The position numbers and the translations under genes were made by a program. Below, piece after piece: positions 35,333 through 44,270 of a stretch of 64,000 nucleotides of DNA. How positions within the stretch are numbered: the first letter of the stretch is position 1; each line of letters opens with the position of its first letter. This DNA is from an uncultured Aquimarina sp. (lineage in GTDB: Bacteria > Bacteroidota > Bacteroidia > Flavobacteriales > Flavobacteriaceae), in NCBI GenBank assembly GCA_947492105.1, contig CANLMN010000015.1:1-64000 (forward strand), in the 5' to 3' direction. The notes under the pieces were generated by a model. That model made no database searches, had not been told where the DNA came from, and saw only the letters and a program-made list of their open reading frames with translations.

Positions 35333-35658
35333 TACCATTAAAAAAAACAACTACAAGCTAGTAGTTAGTTTCTTTTTCTACTATTTTTTCACGTCTAAAT
35401 TAAACCGTAACCATAGCTATGCTTAAATTTTATAGTTCTAATACCAAATTAGCTATATAATGTCGCATATCGACTTGTTCTTTTTTACGTCTAAATGTCT
35501 TGTTCGTATATTCTATAGCTCAGGCTATGCAATAGCATTGCGGTGTTTTTATACAAAAAAATAACAGTGTCGTTAACACCAATTTATAGAGCTAAATTGA
35601 ATATAACTATCGAAAAATAGTTCAATTATTTTGGTCTGCAATTGTATTGTAACTGGTA
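35333..35658 (+). repeat. Element A split by an inserted element B
   Basis: The left half of A (TACCATTAAAAAAAACAACT to TTATAGTTCTA) ends at 35440 and the right half (AACTATCGAAAAATAGTTC to TTGTAACTGGTA) resumes near 35613. A complete B copy fills the space between. Confidence 0.85.
35442..35612 (+). repeat. Element B nested inside element A
   Basis: From TACCAAATTAGCTATATAAT to ATAGAGCTAAATTGAATA, with the CTCAGGCTATGCAATAGCAT core. It is flanked by TA on both sides, consistent with a TA target-site duplication. It shows that B moved after A was in place. Confidence 0.85.
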
Positions 35659-35671
35659 TAAGGCACAAAAA

Positions 35672-35706
35672 AACACTTATAAATTGTAAACAATCCTATA
35701 AGTGTT
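35672..35706 (-). terminator. Terminator of the cold-shock-domain gene
   Basis: AACACTTATA pairs with TATAAGTGTT; on the minus strand a T-run follows. It lies about 45 bp after the stop. Confidence 0.7.
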
Positions 35707-35750
35707 ACTATATAATTCTAAAGAGTTATTCTATATCATATAGCTCTAAT

Positions 35751-36200
35751 TTAGATTTTCTTTACACGTACTGCATTCATCCCTTTCATTCCGCGCTCCA
35801 ATTCAAACGCTACCTTATCCCCTTCTACAACATCATCAATCAAACCATTGACATGTACAAAATATTTCTCTCCTGTATCTACTTCATTAATGAATCCATA
35901 CCCCTTACTATCATTAAAAAAGGCAACTTTTCCTTTTTTGATAGGATCTTCTTCTATGTGCTCTCGTTTTGGTATTGCTATTTCTATACTTTCTGCCTCT
36001 ACTTTTACTTTTTTACTAGGATCTGGTGGCGTATCTGTCAAATGCCCATTCTCATCTACATAAACAAGCATATCTTCTAATGAAGCTCCTTTAGAAGCAC
36101 TTTCTTTGCGTTCTAGTTTCTTCTTCTCTTTCTGCTTACGTTTTTCTAAACGTTTTTTTTCCTTTTCTTTCTTACCAAAACTCTCTTGAGATCTCGCCAT
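35751..36200 (-). CDS. Cold-shock-domain RNA-binding protein with Lys/Glu-rich N-terminus
   Basis: A 149-residue cytosolic protein. The C-terminal part (about 85-149) is a cold-shock domain, starting KKGKVAFFNDSKGYGFI with RNP1-like KGYGFI and RNP2-like YFVHV, an OB fold for single-stranded nucleic acid. The first 35 residues are almost only K, E and R, predicted to be a long charged helix, followed by a linker (SKGASLEDMLVYVDENGHL). Compared with the 65-70-residue CspA proteins it is more than twice as long; such long forms are common in flavobacteria. Likely RNA chaperone. Confidence 0.9.
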   Translation of the reverse strand: MARSQESFGKKEKEKKRLEKRKQKEKKKLERKESASKGASLEDMLVYVDENGHLTDTPPDPSKKVKVEAESIEIAIPKREHIEEDPIKKGKVAFFNDSKGYGFINEVDTGEKYFVHVNGLIDDVVEGDKVAFELERGMKGMNAVRVKKI

Positions 36201-36427
36201 ATAACTTTTCGGGTTTGTTTTTTTTTAAAATTAATCTCTGTATTACAGAAGTGTCATTGAATAAGAAGAAAAATATAAAGAGGATACAATCCTATAGAAT
36301 TGCAAAACCCAATGATTGATCTGATTAGCAACAACTGGTGACACTTATGCTATCATATGAGTATGCATTGTGATTTTACAAAGATAACTTTTATATTTTA
36401 GCAGCTCAAATAATGTGCTTACGAATC

Positions 36428-37057
36428 ATGAAAGAAACAAAAAAAACTGACTATCACCAGAGTTTTATACTCTATAAACCTTATGGATACCTGAGTCAGT
36501 TTGTAAACAATGGACAAAAACAGAACAGTAAGAAATTATTAGGCTCGTTCTATAATTTCCCAAAAAACAGTATGTCGATAGGACGGTTGGATGAAAAATC
36601 AGAAGGACTACTACTAATAACTACTGATGGAAAACTCAGTAATCACATCAATAGCAGTGGTATTGAAAAAGAATATTACGCTCAAGTAGATGGAATTATT
36701 ACAGATACTGCAATACAAAAACTCCGCAATGGTATAGCAATTGGTATCGAGGGTGAGATCTATCATACCAAAACCTGTAAAGTAAGAAAATTACAAGAAA
36801 CACCTATACTACCAGAACGTGGTAAAAAAATTAGAGATGAGCGTCACGGCCCTACAAGCTGGGTTGCTATTATACTACAAGAAGGGAAATTTCGACAAGT
36901 TCGTAAAATGACTGCTGCTGCTGGCTTCCCCACCCTACGTCTTGTACGTGTTCGTGTAGGTAATCTAACCCTAGATACTATGACCCCTGGTACAGTAAGA
37001 GAAATTAACCCTCAATGGATCCAAAACACACAAAATCACAATGAATTACCTCTATAA
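36428..37057 (+). CDS. RluE/RsuA-type rRNA pseudouridine synthase
   Basis: Isomerises a uridine of rRNA to pseudouridine in the cytosol. The 209-residue protein (from the ATG at 36428; the frame also has an ATG 5 codons earlier) lacks an S4 domain, as RluE does. The catalytic Asp55 lies in SIGRLDEKSEGLLLIT. Further family blocks are LYKPYGYLSQF, EKEYYAQVDG, and EGKFRQVRKMTAAAGFPTLRLVRVRVG. The closest match by pattern is RluE, which targets U2457 of 23S rRNA in Escherichia coli; target identity here is inferred. It is divergent from the cold-shock-domain gene. Confidence 0.9.
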   Translation: MKETKKTDYHQSFILYKPYGYLSQFVNNGQKQNSKKLLGSFYNFPKNSMSIGRLDEKSEGLLLITTDGKLSNHINSSGIEKEYYAQVDGIITDTAIQKLRNGIAIGIEGEIYHTKTCKVRKLQETPILPERGKKIRDERHGPTSWVAIILQEGKFRQVRKMTAAAGFPTLRLVRVRVGNLTLDTMTPGTVREINPQWIQNTQNHNELPL

Positions 37058-37156
37058 TCACGCTGTTTTTACATAAAAAACCTCTGCTCTGTAGCAATAC
37101 CATTCATTACACATCCCTACAGAAATTACTTTTTGCTAGCATTCCTATTCAATAAC

Positions 37157-37266
37157 ACCATTTGTTGTTTGAATTTACCGGAAAGAAAGATTAAAGTTTT
37201 TTTTATACGGAGGCTGAGTCGAAAAAAGAAAATTTTATCTCAGTACATTCAAGGGGGTAAATGGTA
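37157..37266 (-). repeat. Intergenic element C, shortened copy
   Basis: Reverse orientation: CACCATTTGTTGTTTGAATT to GGTAAATGGTA, with part of the centre deleted and the CGGAGGCTGAG arm kept. It stops 4 bases before a terminator. Confidence 0.75.
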
Positions 37267-37269
37267 TAA

Positions 37270-37305
37270 AAATCCCAGATAAAATCAAAAATTTATCTGG
37301 GATTT
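37270..37305 (-). terminator. Terminator of the following minus-strand gene
   Basis: AAATCCCAGATAAA pairs with TTTATCTGGGATTT over a loop of about 8 bases, with Ts on the minus strand side. Confidence 0.85.
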
Positions 37306-37332
37306 CCAAAAAGAACAAACTACTTCTATCCG

Positions 37333-38643
37333 TTATGGTTTTGAAGCAGAAGTTCCAGAATTATTAGTGTTTCCTGCCCGTTTTAACTGTCGCTGTATTT
37401 TATTAATTGCTGATTCTATGGATTTCTCGGGCTCTATAACATTGTATTCTCCCCAAAACTCAGGATCAGAAAACCCAGAAGCTTCATCTGCTATGACAAT
37501 ATTTGGTCGGATACGATCTTTTACGACCCTTTCTTTTGTACTTTTCTCCCAATCAGTAATAGCCATTTCGCTTGTCAATTTATAGACAGAATTAAACAAC
37601 TTGCTCTTCCAATTTACCTTAAAAGCTAATTGCACATTACTATATCCATAATACCATTTTCCATCTTTTTCTCTATAATCCACATGGTAGATTGTCTCTA
37701 CGGGCTGTACCTTTACATCTTTAGGTTTTCTTTTTACAAAAAGATCACTGACGATTTTCTTATTTTCTAGATTAAGACTATAGGTAGCACTTGTCAATGC
37801 AAGCGTTTTTGCATCAATAAACAAATCACCGTAATACAAGGGATAATCAATCGACGGCAACTGCTCAAAAGCCACCACATAAACCATGTTGTCATCAATC
37901 TGTTTTGCCTCTTTGAATCTAAATCGATAATTATCAATACTTTTATTCCCAAAAATATACTCTGGATACTTCATTACATCTACATATAAAGCATTAAATG
38001 GACCTCCTTGTAGTTTTAATGCTAATGTATCCAGTCTAGAATAATCTGTTTTCTTTCGAGACTTATATAATTCAACCACATCCTTTTTGGCATCTAGATA
38101 AGATTGCTTATAAACATTCACAACAGCTTCGGAAAGTGAGACATTTTTTCTTCTCTTTTTTATAGTTTCTCTATAAAATGCCGTCATAACAGTCCGGTCT
38201 TTGAAGTAATTATCGTCTGTTTTTTTGAGTACCGACCGCACCAATGCTTTTGGATCTTTGGGCAAATTAGAAATCTCAATACTAGTCAACTCCATTGTGG
38301 CGACCTCCAATAGAATTTTATTCTTTTGAGAAGAAAGATTGGATAGCGGAATTTTCTTTTCTTTATATCCGAGAAATGACACCACTACAACGGATTGTTG
38401 TAACTGCGTAGGGACTTTTAGTAAAAACTCCCCTTCGCTATTTGTAATGGTATGGATGTTACTATTATCTATCCCAATACCTGCATAAACCAAAGGAACA
38501 TTGGTATTAGCATCTTTAATTACTCCTTTATACTCTTTGAAGCTTTCTTGCGCATGTAGCGTTGCCACTAAACTCGCAAAAACAAACACAATACTCCTCA
38601 AAAAAGCCTTATTTCTTTGTTCTTTATATGATTCTTGTTTCAT
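37333..38643 (-). CDS. Exported protein with carboxypeptidase-like regulatory domain
   Basis: A 436-residue envelope protein. A hydrophobic export signal lies at about residues 14-31 (LRSIVFVFASLVATLHAQ), preceded by a charged stretch. The CarboxypepD_reg-like domain covers about 35-120 (YKGVIKDANTNVPLVYAGIG, NSEGEFLLKVP, VVSFLGYKEKKIPL). The rest (FYRETIKKRRKNVSLSEAVVNVYK, GGPFNALYVDVMKYPEYIFG, LFIDAKTLALTSATYSLN) is a long beta-rich part typical of a Bacteroidota outer-membrane-associated family of unknown role. No TonB plug or barrel is present, so it is not a transporter. A terminator follows; the upstream gene is 122 bp away. Confidence 0.85.
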   Translation of the reverse strand: MKQESYKEQRNKAFLRSIVFVFASLVATLHAQESFKEYKGVIKDANTNVPLVYAGIGIDNSNIHTITNSEGEFLLKVPTQLQQSVVVVSFLGYKEKKIPLSNLSSQKNKILLEVATMELTSIEISNLPKDPKALVRSVLKKTDDNYFKDRTVMTAFYRETIKKRRKNVSLSEAVVNVYKQSYLDAKKDVVELYKSRKKTDYSRLDTLALKLQGGPFNALYVDVMKYPEYIFGNKSIDNYRFRFKEAKQIDDNMVYVVAFEQLPSIDYPLYYGDLFIDAKTLALTSATYSLNLENKKIVSDLFVKRKPKDVKVQPVETIYHVDYREKDGKWYYGYSNVQLAFKVNWKSKLFNSVYKLTSEMAITDWEKSTKERVVKDRIRPNIVIADEASGFSDPEFWGEYNVIEPEKSIESAINKIQRQLKRAGNTNNSGTSASKP

Positions 38644-38764
38644 AATAACAATATTTTACATACCTACATATACGTAATATACACAATATCAGAAACAAAA
38701 TCTATTAAAAATGTAATTTTATTAAAACTCTTGGATAAAAAATTCTAAACCATCAAAGCAGAAA

Positions 38765-39454
38765 TCATTCTTTAACAATAATAAAAGAAGCTTTGAACCC
38801 GGGGGCTAAACCCCACTTACTATCTGTTATAATTGCGCCTTTATCATCATATATTATAAAATGTCCTGTATTTGGTGCTCCTGCCCCATTGTTTAAGGCT
38901 ACAATGTCTATTTTATTAAATCCAGGACTAAGCGCTAATTGAACCTTTTTTAATTGCCCATGTAGAAACAACTTTTCTCTTTCTACCTCTTCATTTCTAT
39001 AAATAGCTATCAAATCTCCATCAACGGTTTGATGATCTCGATATAAAATCTGTACATATTCTGATTTGGTATTGAAATCTCCTAAATACTCATCTCTTTG
39101 AAACTTTTTTATATTTACATTCCCTTCTTTTACCTGAGAAAAAGCCTTGGGAGCGGTATCTGTCTTATAATCTTCTAATTTTGCATTTTTTAACGTTCCA
39201 ACGCGATCCACCTCCGTAGACAATGCCTCCGATCCGATTGTTGATTTCATCTGTAAGCCACTTGTATTAGGATTAGAAAGTCCTGGTGCTGTTCTTAAAA
39301 AATTAGCGTTGGAATTATTCGTTTCTTTGAGATAAGAAGGTCTTTCTTTTGCTTGGATACGCATAACATTTGTATTGTTCTCTATTTGTGCCACCATATC
39401 AAAAGATACCATGCTACCTAGTATCATCGTTAAAACAAACAACTTTCTATACAT
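38765..39454 (-). CDS. Secreted protein of unknown function
   Basis: A 229-residue exported protein with a signal peptide ending near VAQ (residue 22). The middle is low in hydrophobic residues and probably disordered. The C-terminal third (EYVQILYRDHQTVDGDLIAIYRNEE, KKVQLALSPGFNKIDIVALNNGAGAPNTGHFIIYDD) looks like a beta-sandwich with a conserved-looking NNGAGAPNTG loop. I do not recognise a named family with confidence. It is convergent with nothing and lies 77 bp from the next minus-strand gene, so the two may be co-transcribed. Confidence 0.75.
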   Translation of the reverse strand: MYRKLFVLTMILGSMVSFDMVAQIENNTNVMRIQAKERPSYLKETNNSNANFLRTAPGLSNPNTSGLQMKSTIGSEALSTEVDRVGTLKNAKLEDYKTDTAPKAFSQVKEGNVNIKKFQRDEYLGDFNTKSEYVQILYRDHQTVDGDLIAIYRNEEVEREKLFLHGQLKKVQLALSPGFNKIDIVALNNGAGAPNTGHFIIYDDKGAIITDSKWGLAPGFKASFIIVKE

Positions 39455-39530
39455 ACCGTAATTCCCTTTATGTTCTTACCATTTTATAGTACAAAGCTTC
39501 AACAACTATGCCGTTACCTTCTATTATACG

Positions 39531-40271
39531 TTACAATGTGCCAAAAATATCCTTATCATTCAAGTGTATAATCTCTCGAATACCCACACGTAATTCTTTC
39601 TGTTTCCACATTCTATTTGCTGGATGTGTCACCTGATACTCTTTATTCACAAAGCGAGAAAGCTCTTTGGAAATAAAATTTTTGAACATCCTCTTACCGG
39701 CATTAATATAAAAATCAAAATTAGAATCTTCCATCAAAACTTCAAAATCTTTTTGATATTTGAGATCCGACCATCCATAAAACCAAAAATTAAAGCGCGT
39801 TAGTTCACTCACTGATTTACCCAATAAAAAATGTAAAGATGTCTGAAAAGGTACCATTGTATAAAACACCACCTCGTAGGCTTCTCCTTTTTTTTCAGAA
39901 ATTTTGTTCATTAGCTTGTGGAATGTTTTTGTAAAGCTATCAAAACTTCTAGCAGACAACGGAGCTCCTGCCTTAAAATCATCTACATAATTGAATTCAT
40001 TCTTATGGGGCGTATCAATCAAAAACAATACCCGCTTATAATCCAACTTTTCTTTAGGTTCCATAGTAACTCTGGTTCCCTGAATCCACAATCGTTGAGG
40101 TTTAATAATATGTGGTGCTCTAAAAAACTTAGGTTTCACCAATACAAAATCACCTGTTACTTCAAAAAAAGTATCATCAAAAGAACTAATCACGTTAAAA
40201 TCTTCGATTTTGAGGCTTGTTATTCGTTTTCCTTTTCTATTGTAAACAGGAATCGTTTCTATTTGCGTCAT
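39531..40271 (-). CDS. Cytosolic protein of unknown function
   Basis: A 246-residue protein without signal or membrane segment, rich in aromatic and basic residues. The N-terminal part (IPVYNRKGKRITSLKIEDFNVI, FVLVKPKFFRAPHIIKPQRLWIQG) is beta-rich; the C-terminal part is mixed (TKTFHKLMNKISEKKGEAYEVVFYTMVPF, FNFWFYGWSDLKYQKDFEVL). No motif I can assign. A shift in the reading of the frame to a known family was not found. The length and codon use look like a real gene. Confidence 0.7.
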   Translation of the reverse strand: MTQIETIPVYNRKGKRITSLKIEDFNVISSFDDTFFEVTGDFVLVKPKFFRAPHIIKPQRLWIQGTRVTMEPKEKLDYKRVLFLIDTPHKNEFNYVDDFKAGAPLSARSFDSFTKTFHKLMNKISEKKGEAYEVVFYTMVPFQTSLHFLLGKSVSELTRFNFWFYGWSDLKYQKDFEVLMEDSNFDFYINAGKRMFKNFISKELSRFVNKEYQVTHPANRMWKQKELRVGIREIIHLNDKDIFGTL

Positions 40272-40397
40272 GTAATGTTAAAAAAAAATTGTATTTTTAA
40301 TTCATTAGCACAAAATTATCTTAAAAAATTATGATTTCATCCTGTAACGACAGATATCTCAATAAAAAAAAGTAGGTTTAACCGTAAACTTTATATT

Positions 40398-40553
40398 ATG
40401 AAGTATTTAACACCTGAAATTGCTGCATTATCAAAAACAAAAACTAGCAAATCTTTATTCAAGAAAGGAGTTTCTTGTGGTATTTTTCAAGATGTAGGTG
40501 AAGAAAAAGCTCCTTATCGCAAAACAAAAATAACGACCACAAAATCTATCTAG
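40398..40553 (+). CDS. Small Lys/Thr-rich peptide, 51 residues
   Basis: ATG to TAG frame of 51 codons (begins MKYLTPEIAALSKTKTSKS, ends KITTTKSI) with a single Cys in KKGVSCGIFQDVG. It stands in a gene-poor interval between divergent neighbours. The LTPEIAAL start and the small polar tail recall leader-core peptides, but no modification enzymes are near, so no function is proposed. Confidence 0.4.
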   Translation: MKYLTPEIAALSKTKTSKSLFKKGVSCGIFQDVGEEKAPYRKTKITTTKSI

Positions 40554-40832
40554 ATTCTAGAGATTAAAATAACATCTTATAAGTTTAAAAACTAGTAAAT
40601 AGCGCTGACTTTCTTCCTACATATACACCTACAAAAACTTCAAAAAACCTCTTAAAGCATTTTTATTAACATATTACATGCCAGTAATTCTCTGTTAAAA
40701 AAAAGTAAACAAGGACAAAAATCAGGTCTTTAATCTATAATAACGCCCCTTTCATATAATTCTTTACTATTTTAACAATAAAAGACACAAGCAAAAGTTT
40801 ATAGGGACAATTAATAGCTAAAACATCAATAA

Positions 40833-41675
40833 ATGAAAAAATCAATTAGTTTAGTATTGCTTTCTGCGGTACTTGCAACATCATGTGTTTCTAAGAAAAA
40901 ATATTTGGCACTAGAAAGTAATCTAAACGATACCAAAAGTGAGTTAACTGACACAAAAAGTTCTTTAGAAAAAACAACTATAGAAAAAGAAGAACTAGAG
41001 TCAAAATATGCTAAAATCGAAACCCGCGTCGCAGACTACAATGCAAAAATTAGTTCTTTGACCGAAGACAAAATGATCAAAATTGATGATGTTGGGGTGA
41101 TGACAAAAGGCACAAAAGACAAAATGAGTGCTGTATTAGCCAATGTAGATCCTACAGAATTAGCTGGTGCTAAAACACTAAAAGATTCTATAAATCTTGC
41201 TGCATCACATAATTTAAAAAAATCTATTTCTAATTTGGACGAAAACGGAGATGACGTAACTGTAGATATCGACGATACTGTAGTAATGATTTCTGTTTCT
41301 GACAAATTATTATTTAATAGCGGTAGTTACCGAGTAAGTTCAAAAGCCAATAATCTACTACAAAAATTGGCTGAGGTAATTAACTCAGAACCTAGCATGG
41401 AAGTTATGATTGAAGGGCACACTGATGCTAGAACTATCAATACAGCTGTACTTACAGATAACTGGGATTTGAGTGTAAAAAGAGCAACTTCTATCACTAG
41501 ATTATTACAAAACAAATACAAAGTAGCTCCAGAAAAACTCATCGCATCTGGTAGAAGTAGCTACAAACCTTTGACATCAAACGATACTAAAGAAGGTAGA
41601 GCAAAAAACAGACGTACTCGTATTGTTTTGATTCCTAATTTAGGTCAATTCTTCTCACTAATTACTTCGAATTAA
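40833..41675 (+). CDS. OmpA-family lipoprotein with coiled coil
   Basis: Anchors the outer membrane to peptidoglycan. The 280-residue protein has lipobox ATSC (Cys18), a coiled coil over about residues 25-75 (LESNLNDTKSELTDTKSSLE), and a C-terminal OmpA-like peptidoglycan-binding domain (about 150-268) with DKLLFNSGSYRV, VMIEGHTDARTIN, NWDLSVKRATSI and GRAKNRRTRIVL. The Asp and Arg residues that bind diaminopimelate in OmpA domains are present in the DNWDLS and RRTRI segments. No beta-barrel. A strong terminator follows. Confidence 0.92.
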   Translation: MKKSISLVLLSAVLATSCVSKKKYLALESNLNDTKSELTDTKSSLEKTTIEKEELESKYAKIETRVADYNAKISSLTEDKMIKIDDVGVMTKGTKDKMSAVLANVDPTELAGAKTLKDSINLAASHNLKKSISNLDENGDDVTVDIDDTVVMISVSDKLLFNSGSYRVSSKANNLLQKLAEVINSEPSMEVMIEGHTDARTINTAVLTDNWDLSVKRATSITRLLQNKYKVAPEKLIASGRSSYKPLTSNDTKEGRAKNRRTRIVLIPNLGQFFSLITSN

Positions 41676-41747
41676 TTAGTGATTCATAAATCATAAATTA
41701 CAATTTCTATTATTGTTGTTTCAAAAAAAACGACTAATAATAATTAT

Positions 41748-41785
41748 TAAAGCGAGCATCTAAAAGTATATAGATGCTCGCTTTT
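41748..41785. terminator. Terminator after the OmpA-like gene
   Basis: AAAGCGAGCATCT and AGATGCTCGCTTT form a 13-bp stem with a 10-base loop and a T-run on the plus strand. Confidence 0.9.
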
Positions 41786-42529
41786 TTATTTCGTCATAAT
41801 CCCCTCTTCTTTCTGCAAGCCGTATACAAACAAAGTATTCTCATTTCGTATCTCAAGTCCTTGAAAGTAGCCTACAGTGAATTTGTTGTACATTTGCTTT
41901 TTTGATGCGACTTTTGTCTTTTTTTTAGTGCCCCTATTTTAGAACATAAGAAGACACCTCCATTCATCAAAAAATCACTTGTCGTCACTCCCCTATCAAC
42001 TGACCGCTTCGTTTCCGATTAATCCTACCAGCATTAGTAGAGTTTAGTCCGCTTTGCGTAAAATGACAATAGGATCAAATATCCTGATTGTCCACACTAT
42101 AGATTCCTTCTCCAAAAACATATTCGCCATATTTTCCATCTACAAGTGTACCTTAAATCCACTTTTGGTAGGCACTAACTCCAAACTGTCATCTTTATGT
42201 TTCCAGTAATACATTACAAGGTACTTATCATACGTCTTATCCGTAAGATTATCTACCTAAATAAATTTATATACCTAAATTCGTATTACTTACATATTTT
42301 GACCATTGCCTCCAAATTGATTAAGCTTGTTTGTTTTTATCTTCTTCCTTTAATCTCATCAAAGTATTGGCTGTATTGTAAACTGTAATTTTATAAGATA
42401 CTTTAATTCCATCTTTCTCAATATTAAACGTTTTCTTCAAAATCGTTTCTTTGACATCGGCATAAGGATGCTGTGCCATTACAGCTGTTGATAGTAACAG
42501 TACTGGTACACATTCTATTTTTTCTTAAT
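41786..42529 (-). pseudogene. Decayed gene for a small secreted protein
   Basis: On the minus strand coherent protein segments follow one another in shifting frames: a signal-like start (CVPVLLLSTAVMAQHPYADV), then LKKTFNIEKDGIKVSYKITV, LNQFGGNGQNM, DKYLVMYYWKHKDDSLELVP, DGKYGEYVFGEGIYSVDNQD, an in-frame TGA at 42075-42077, TQSGLNSTNAGRINRKRSG, and finally MNGGVFLCSK with YNKFTVGYFQGLEIRNENTL up to TAA at 41786-41788. The start codon is lost near an A-run at about 42520, there are at least three frame changes, and a B-like repeat fragment sits in the middle (42253-42288). The family is not recognised. A gene of about 740 bp that is now inactive is the simplest reading. Confidence 0.6.
42253..42288 (+). 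repeat. Fragment resembling an end of element B
   Basis: AATTTATATACCTAAATTCG and neighbouring CTACCTAAATAAATTTATAT resemble B termini. It interrupts the decayed gene described above and adds stop codons to all its frames there. Confidence 0.5.
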
Positions 42530-42569
42530 TCTAGCCAAACCTAGTTTTATTTCTAATCAGTCCATGTTG

Positions 42570-43067
42570 TTACTTAGAAGAAACAATTAGTGAATCCTTT
42601 GTACTCTTGGCCCAGGCATGTAACATCCAACTCAATTTTTCTAACTCTCTAATGTAAGCACCTATCAAATCAATTGTACCCTCATCATTGGCTGATTCTG
42701 ATTTTGAAATTGTAACGCGCATCTGTTTCAAAAGTAATTTGTGATCGTCCAGCAACTCCTTGACCATCTCAGTATCCGTAATCAGTGAAGAAGTTTCTTT
42801 TACTGAGGCCATTTGTAGATATTCACTTAATTGACTTACTGGATGATGCCCCAAGGTCAGGATTCTTTCTGCTAGTTCGTCAATTTTTATTTTTGCATCA
42901 TTGTATAATTCCTCAAACTTTTCGTGTAAATCAAAAAAATTCTTTCCCAAAATATTCCAGTGAAAGCCTCTTAATTTTTGGTAATAAATATGATAGTCGG
43001 CTAGCAGAATATTTAACTCTGATACAACTGGCTTTAATTTTTCTTCATCAAGATCTAAATAATTCAT
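42570..43067 (-). CDS. dps: Dps-family ferritin-like DNA-protection protein
   Basis: Dodecameric ferritin-like protein that oxidises and stores iron and protects DNA under oxidative stress. The 165-residue length is typical. Intersubunit ferroxidase residues are visible: His in RGFHWNILG, and His/Asp/Glu in FFDLHEKFEELYNDAKIKIDELAERIL (the HxxxxxxY-x3-D-x3-DExAER pattern). The C-terminal helix ends with WMLHAWAKSTKDS. No long Lys-rich tail for DNA binding is present at the N-terminus beyond NYLDLDEEKLKP. It fits with the stress-related genes nearby. Confidence 0.93.
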   Translation of the reverse strand: MNYLDLDEEKLKPVVSELNILLADYHIYYQKLRGFHWNILGKNFFDLHEKFEELYNDAKIKIDELAERILTLGHHPVSQLSEYLQMASVKETSSLITDTEMVKELLDDHKLLLKQMRVTISKSESANDEGTIDLIGAYIRELEKLSWMLHAWAKSTKDSLIVSSK

Positions 43068-43243
43068 CTTATCGCTTTTTAATGTTCATAAAATAGTAGT
43101 TTCACTACCGCATATCACAAAGTTACTATAGCAGCTAAGCAGATTTTTACTCATATGCTAAAGATCTTGACTGTTATTATAAGCGAGTAGATTTATATAA
43201 GTACCACAGCACAGTTTAAATGAATATCAAACGAGGTATCTAA

Positions 43244-43403
43244 TACCATTTATCCTTTAGATTCACTGGGATGCAATTTTCTTTTTTCGCCTCAGCTTCT
43301 GCACAAAAACAAACCGTAACTACCTATTTTAATGATATTTATAATTAAAATGAAACAAAAAATATTAATTTTTATTTCCGGAAAATTCAAACAACAAATG
43401 GTA
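43244..43403 (+). repeat. Intergenic element C, full-length copy
   Basis: TACCATTTATCCTTTAGATT to AAACAACAAATGGTA, with CCTCAGCTTCTG arm and AACCGTAACTACC near the centre. Nothing else is seen in the gap 43068-43614. Confidence 0.85.
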
Positions 43404-43614
43404 TAAAATTCTTTATAGCAAGACATCTAATCACCAACAACGAGGCTGTAGGGACAAAGAAGTTTACAGCTCGAGAGAAATGATGATGGTATCAAGTATC
43501 AAAACACATATTTTGGTACTTCAAAAATTCGAGATAATCGTTAGTCTATGATTGCATTTTGAATAAAACAAGGGGGTTTTGACATGAATATACCTAGGAT
43601 AATAGATGCAAAGA

Positions 43615-44226
43615 TTATTCTTCTTCTTCTAAGAGTGGTGCCAATTTTATATAACTATAATTAATTTCTCCAATATGCTCATACGCTGTCTCTCTTTCGT
43701 GAAGTGTTCCCCAACCGAAATTTTTCTCAATTACTTCGTTTTTATACTGATCAAGTAAATTTTCTGATATCAAAATATATTCCTCAGATTTCACTTTATT
43801 TTTCAGTAAGCGATGAGCAATAATTACATCTTCGCCCATTAATTTTATGTTCTTACCAATCGGTACTGCACTAATCTGTTCACCATAATGTAAAATGATT
43901 TTGAGTCCCAAGATATCTGGAAAATATCCACTGTGCTTGGTATCATGCTGTTCTTTGAGGTTTTTTAGTTGTGCATAAAATTCGGTATAAAACTTTCGGC
44001 ACTGATCCACCAATTCTTTGAACTTTGGCAACGGTCCGGTTTTGTAAAACAAAATTGCATCCCCTTCAATCTCCGAAACCCTGAGCCCGATTTCGTTGGC
44101 ATATATAACCTTATTCAACAATGATGGAATTACTCGAGAGCTCAGTTCGATATCCGTATCACTCATAAATTGGGTAAATCCGCTAATGTCAGGAATACAT
44201 AATAAGGTTGGGTTTGCTGTACTCAT
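43615..44226 (-). CDS. DUF2652 protein related to nucleotide cyclases
   Basis: A 203-residue cytosolic protein. It opens with LLCIPDISGFTQFMSDTD, the first metal-binding Asp block of class III adenylate cyclases (DISGFT), followed by RVSEIEGDAILFYK (second acidic block, EGDAI) and KIILHYGEQISAVPIGKN. This matches the DUF2652 family, a cyclase-like fold that lacks a full set of substrate-binding residues, so activity is uncertain. The acidic tail (EEEE) is short. It lies 44 bp after the DUF2254 gene on the same strand, probably in one operon. Confidence 0.85.
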   Translation of the reverse strand: MSTANPTLLCIPDISGFTQFMSDTDIELSSRVIPSLLNKVIYANEIGLRVSEIEGDAILFYKTGPLPKFKELVDQCRKFYTEFYAQLKNLKEQHDTKHSGYFPDILGLKIILHYGEQISAVPIGKNIKLMGEDVIIAHRLLKNKVKSEEYILISENLLDQYKNEVIEKNFGWGTLHERETAYEHIGEINYSYIKLAPLLEEEE

Positions 44227-44270
44227 GGGTATGTAAAGATTTTTATGTCTGTAAATGTACTATGTTATTA

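Noticed and set aside
35631-36080. 149-codon plus-strand frame rich in Tyr, Phe and Cys
   Set aside because: It is antisense to the cold-shock-domain protein and starts in a repeat element.
42075-42077. Stop-codon recoding (selenocysteine) to explain the in-frame TGA in the decayed gene
   Set aside because: Several other frame changes and a lost start exist in the same stretch, so decay is the simpler explanation.
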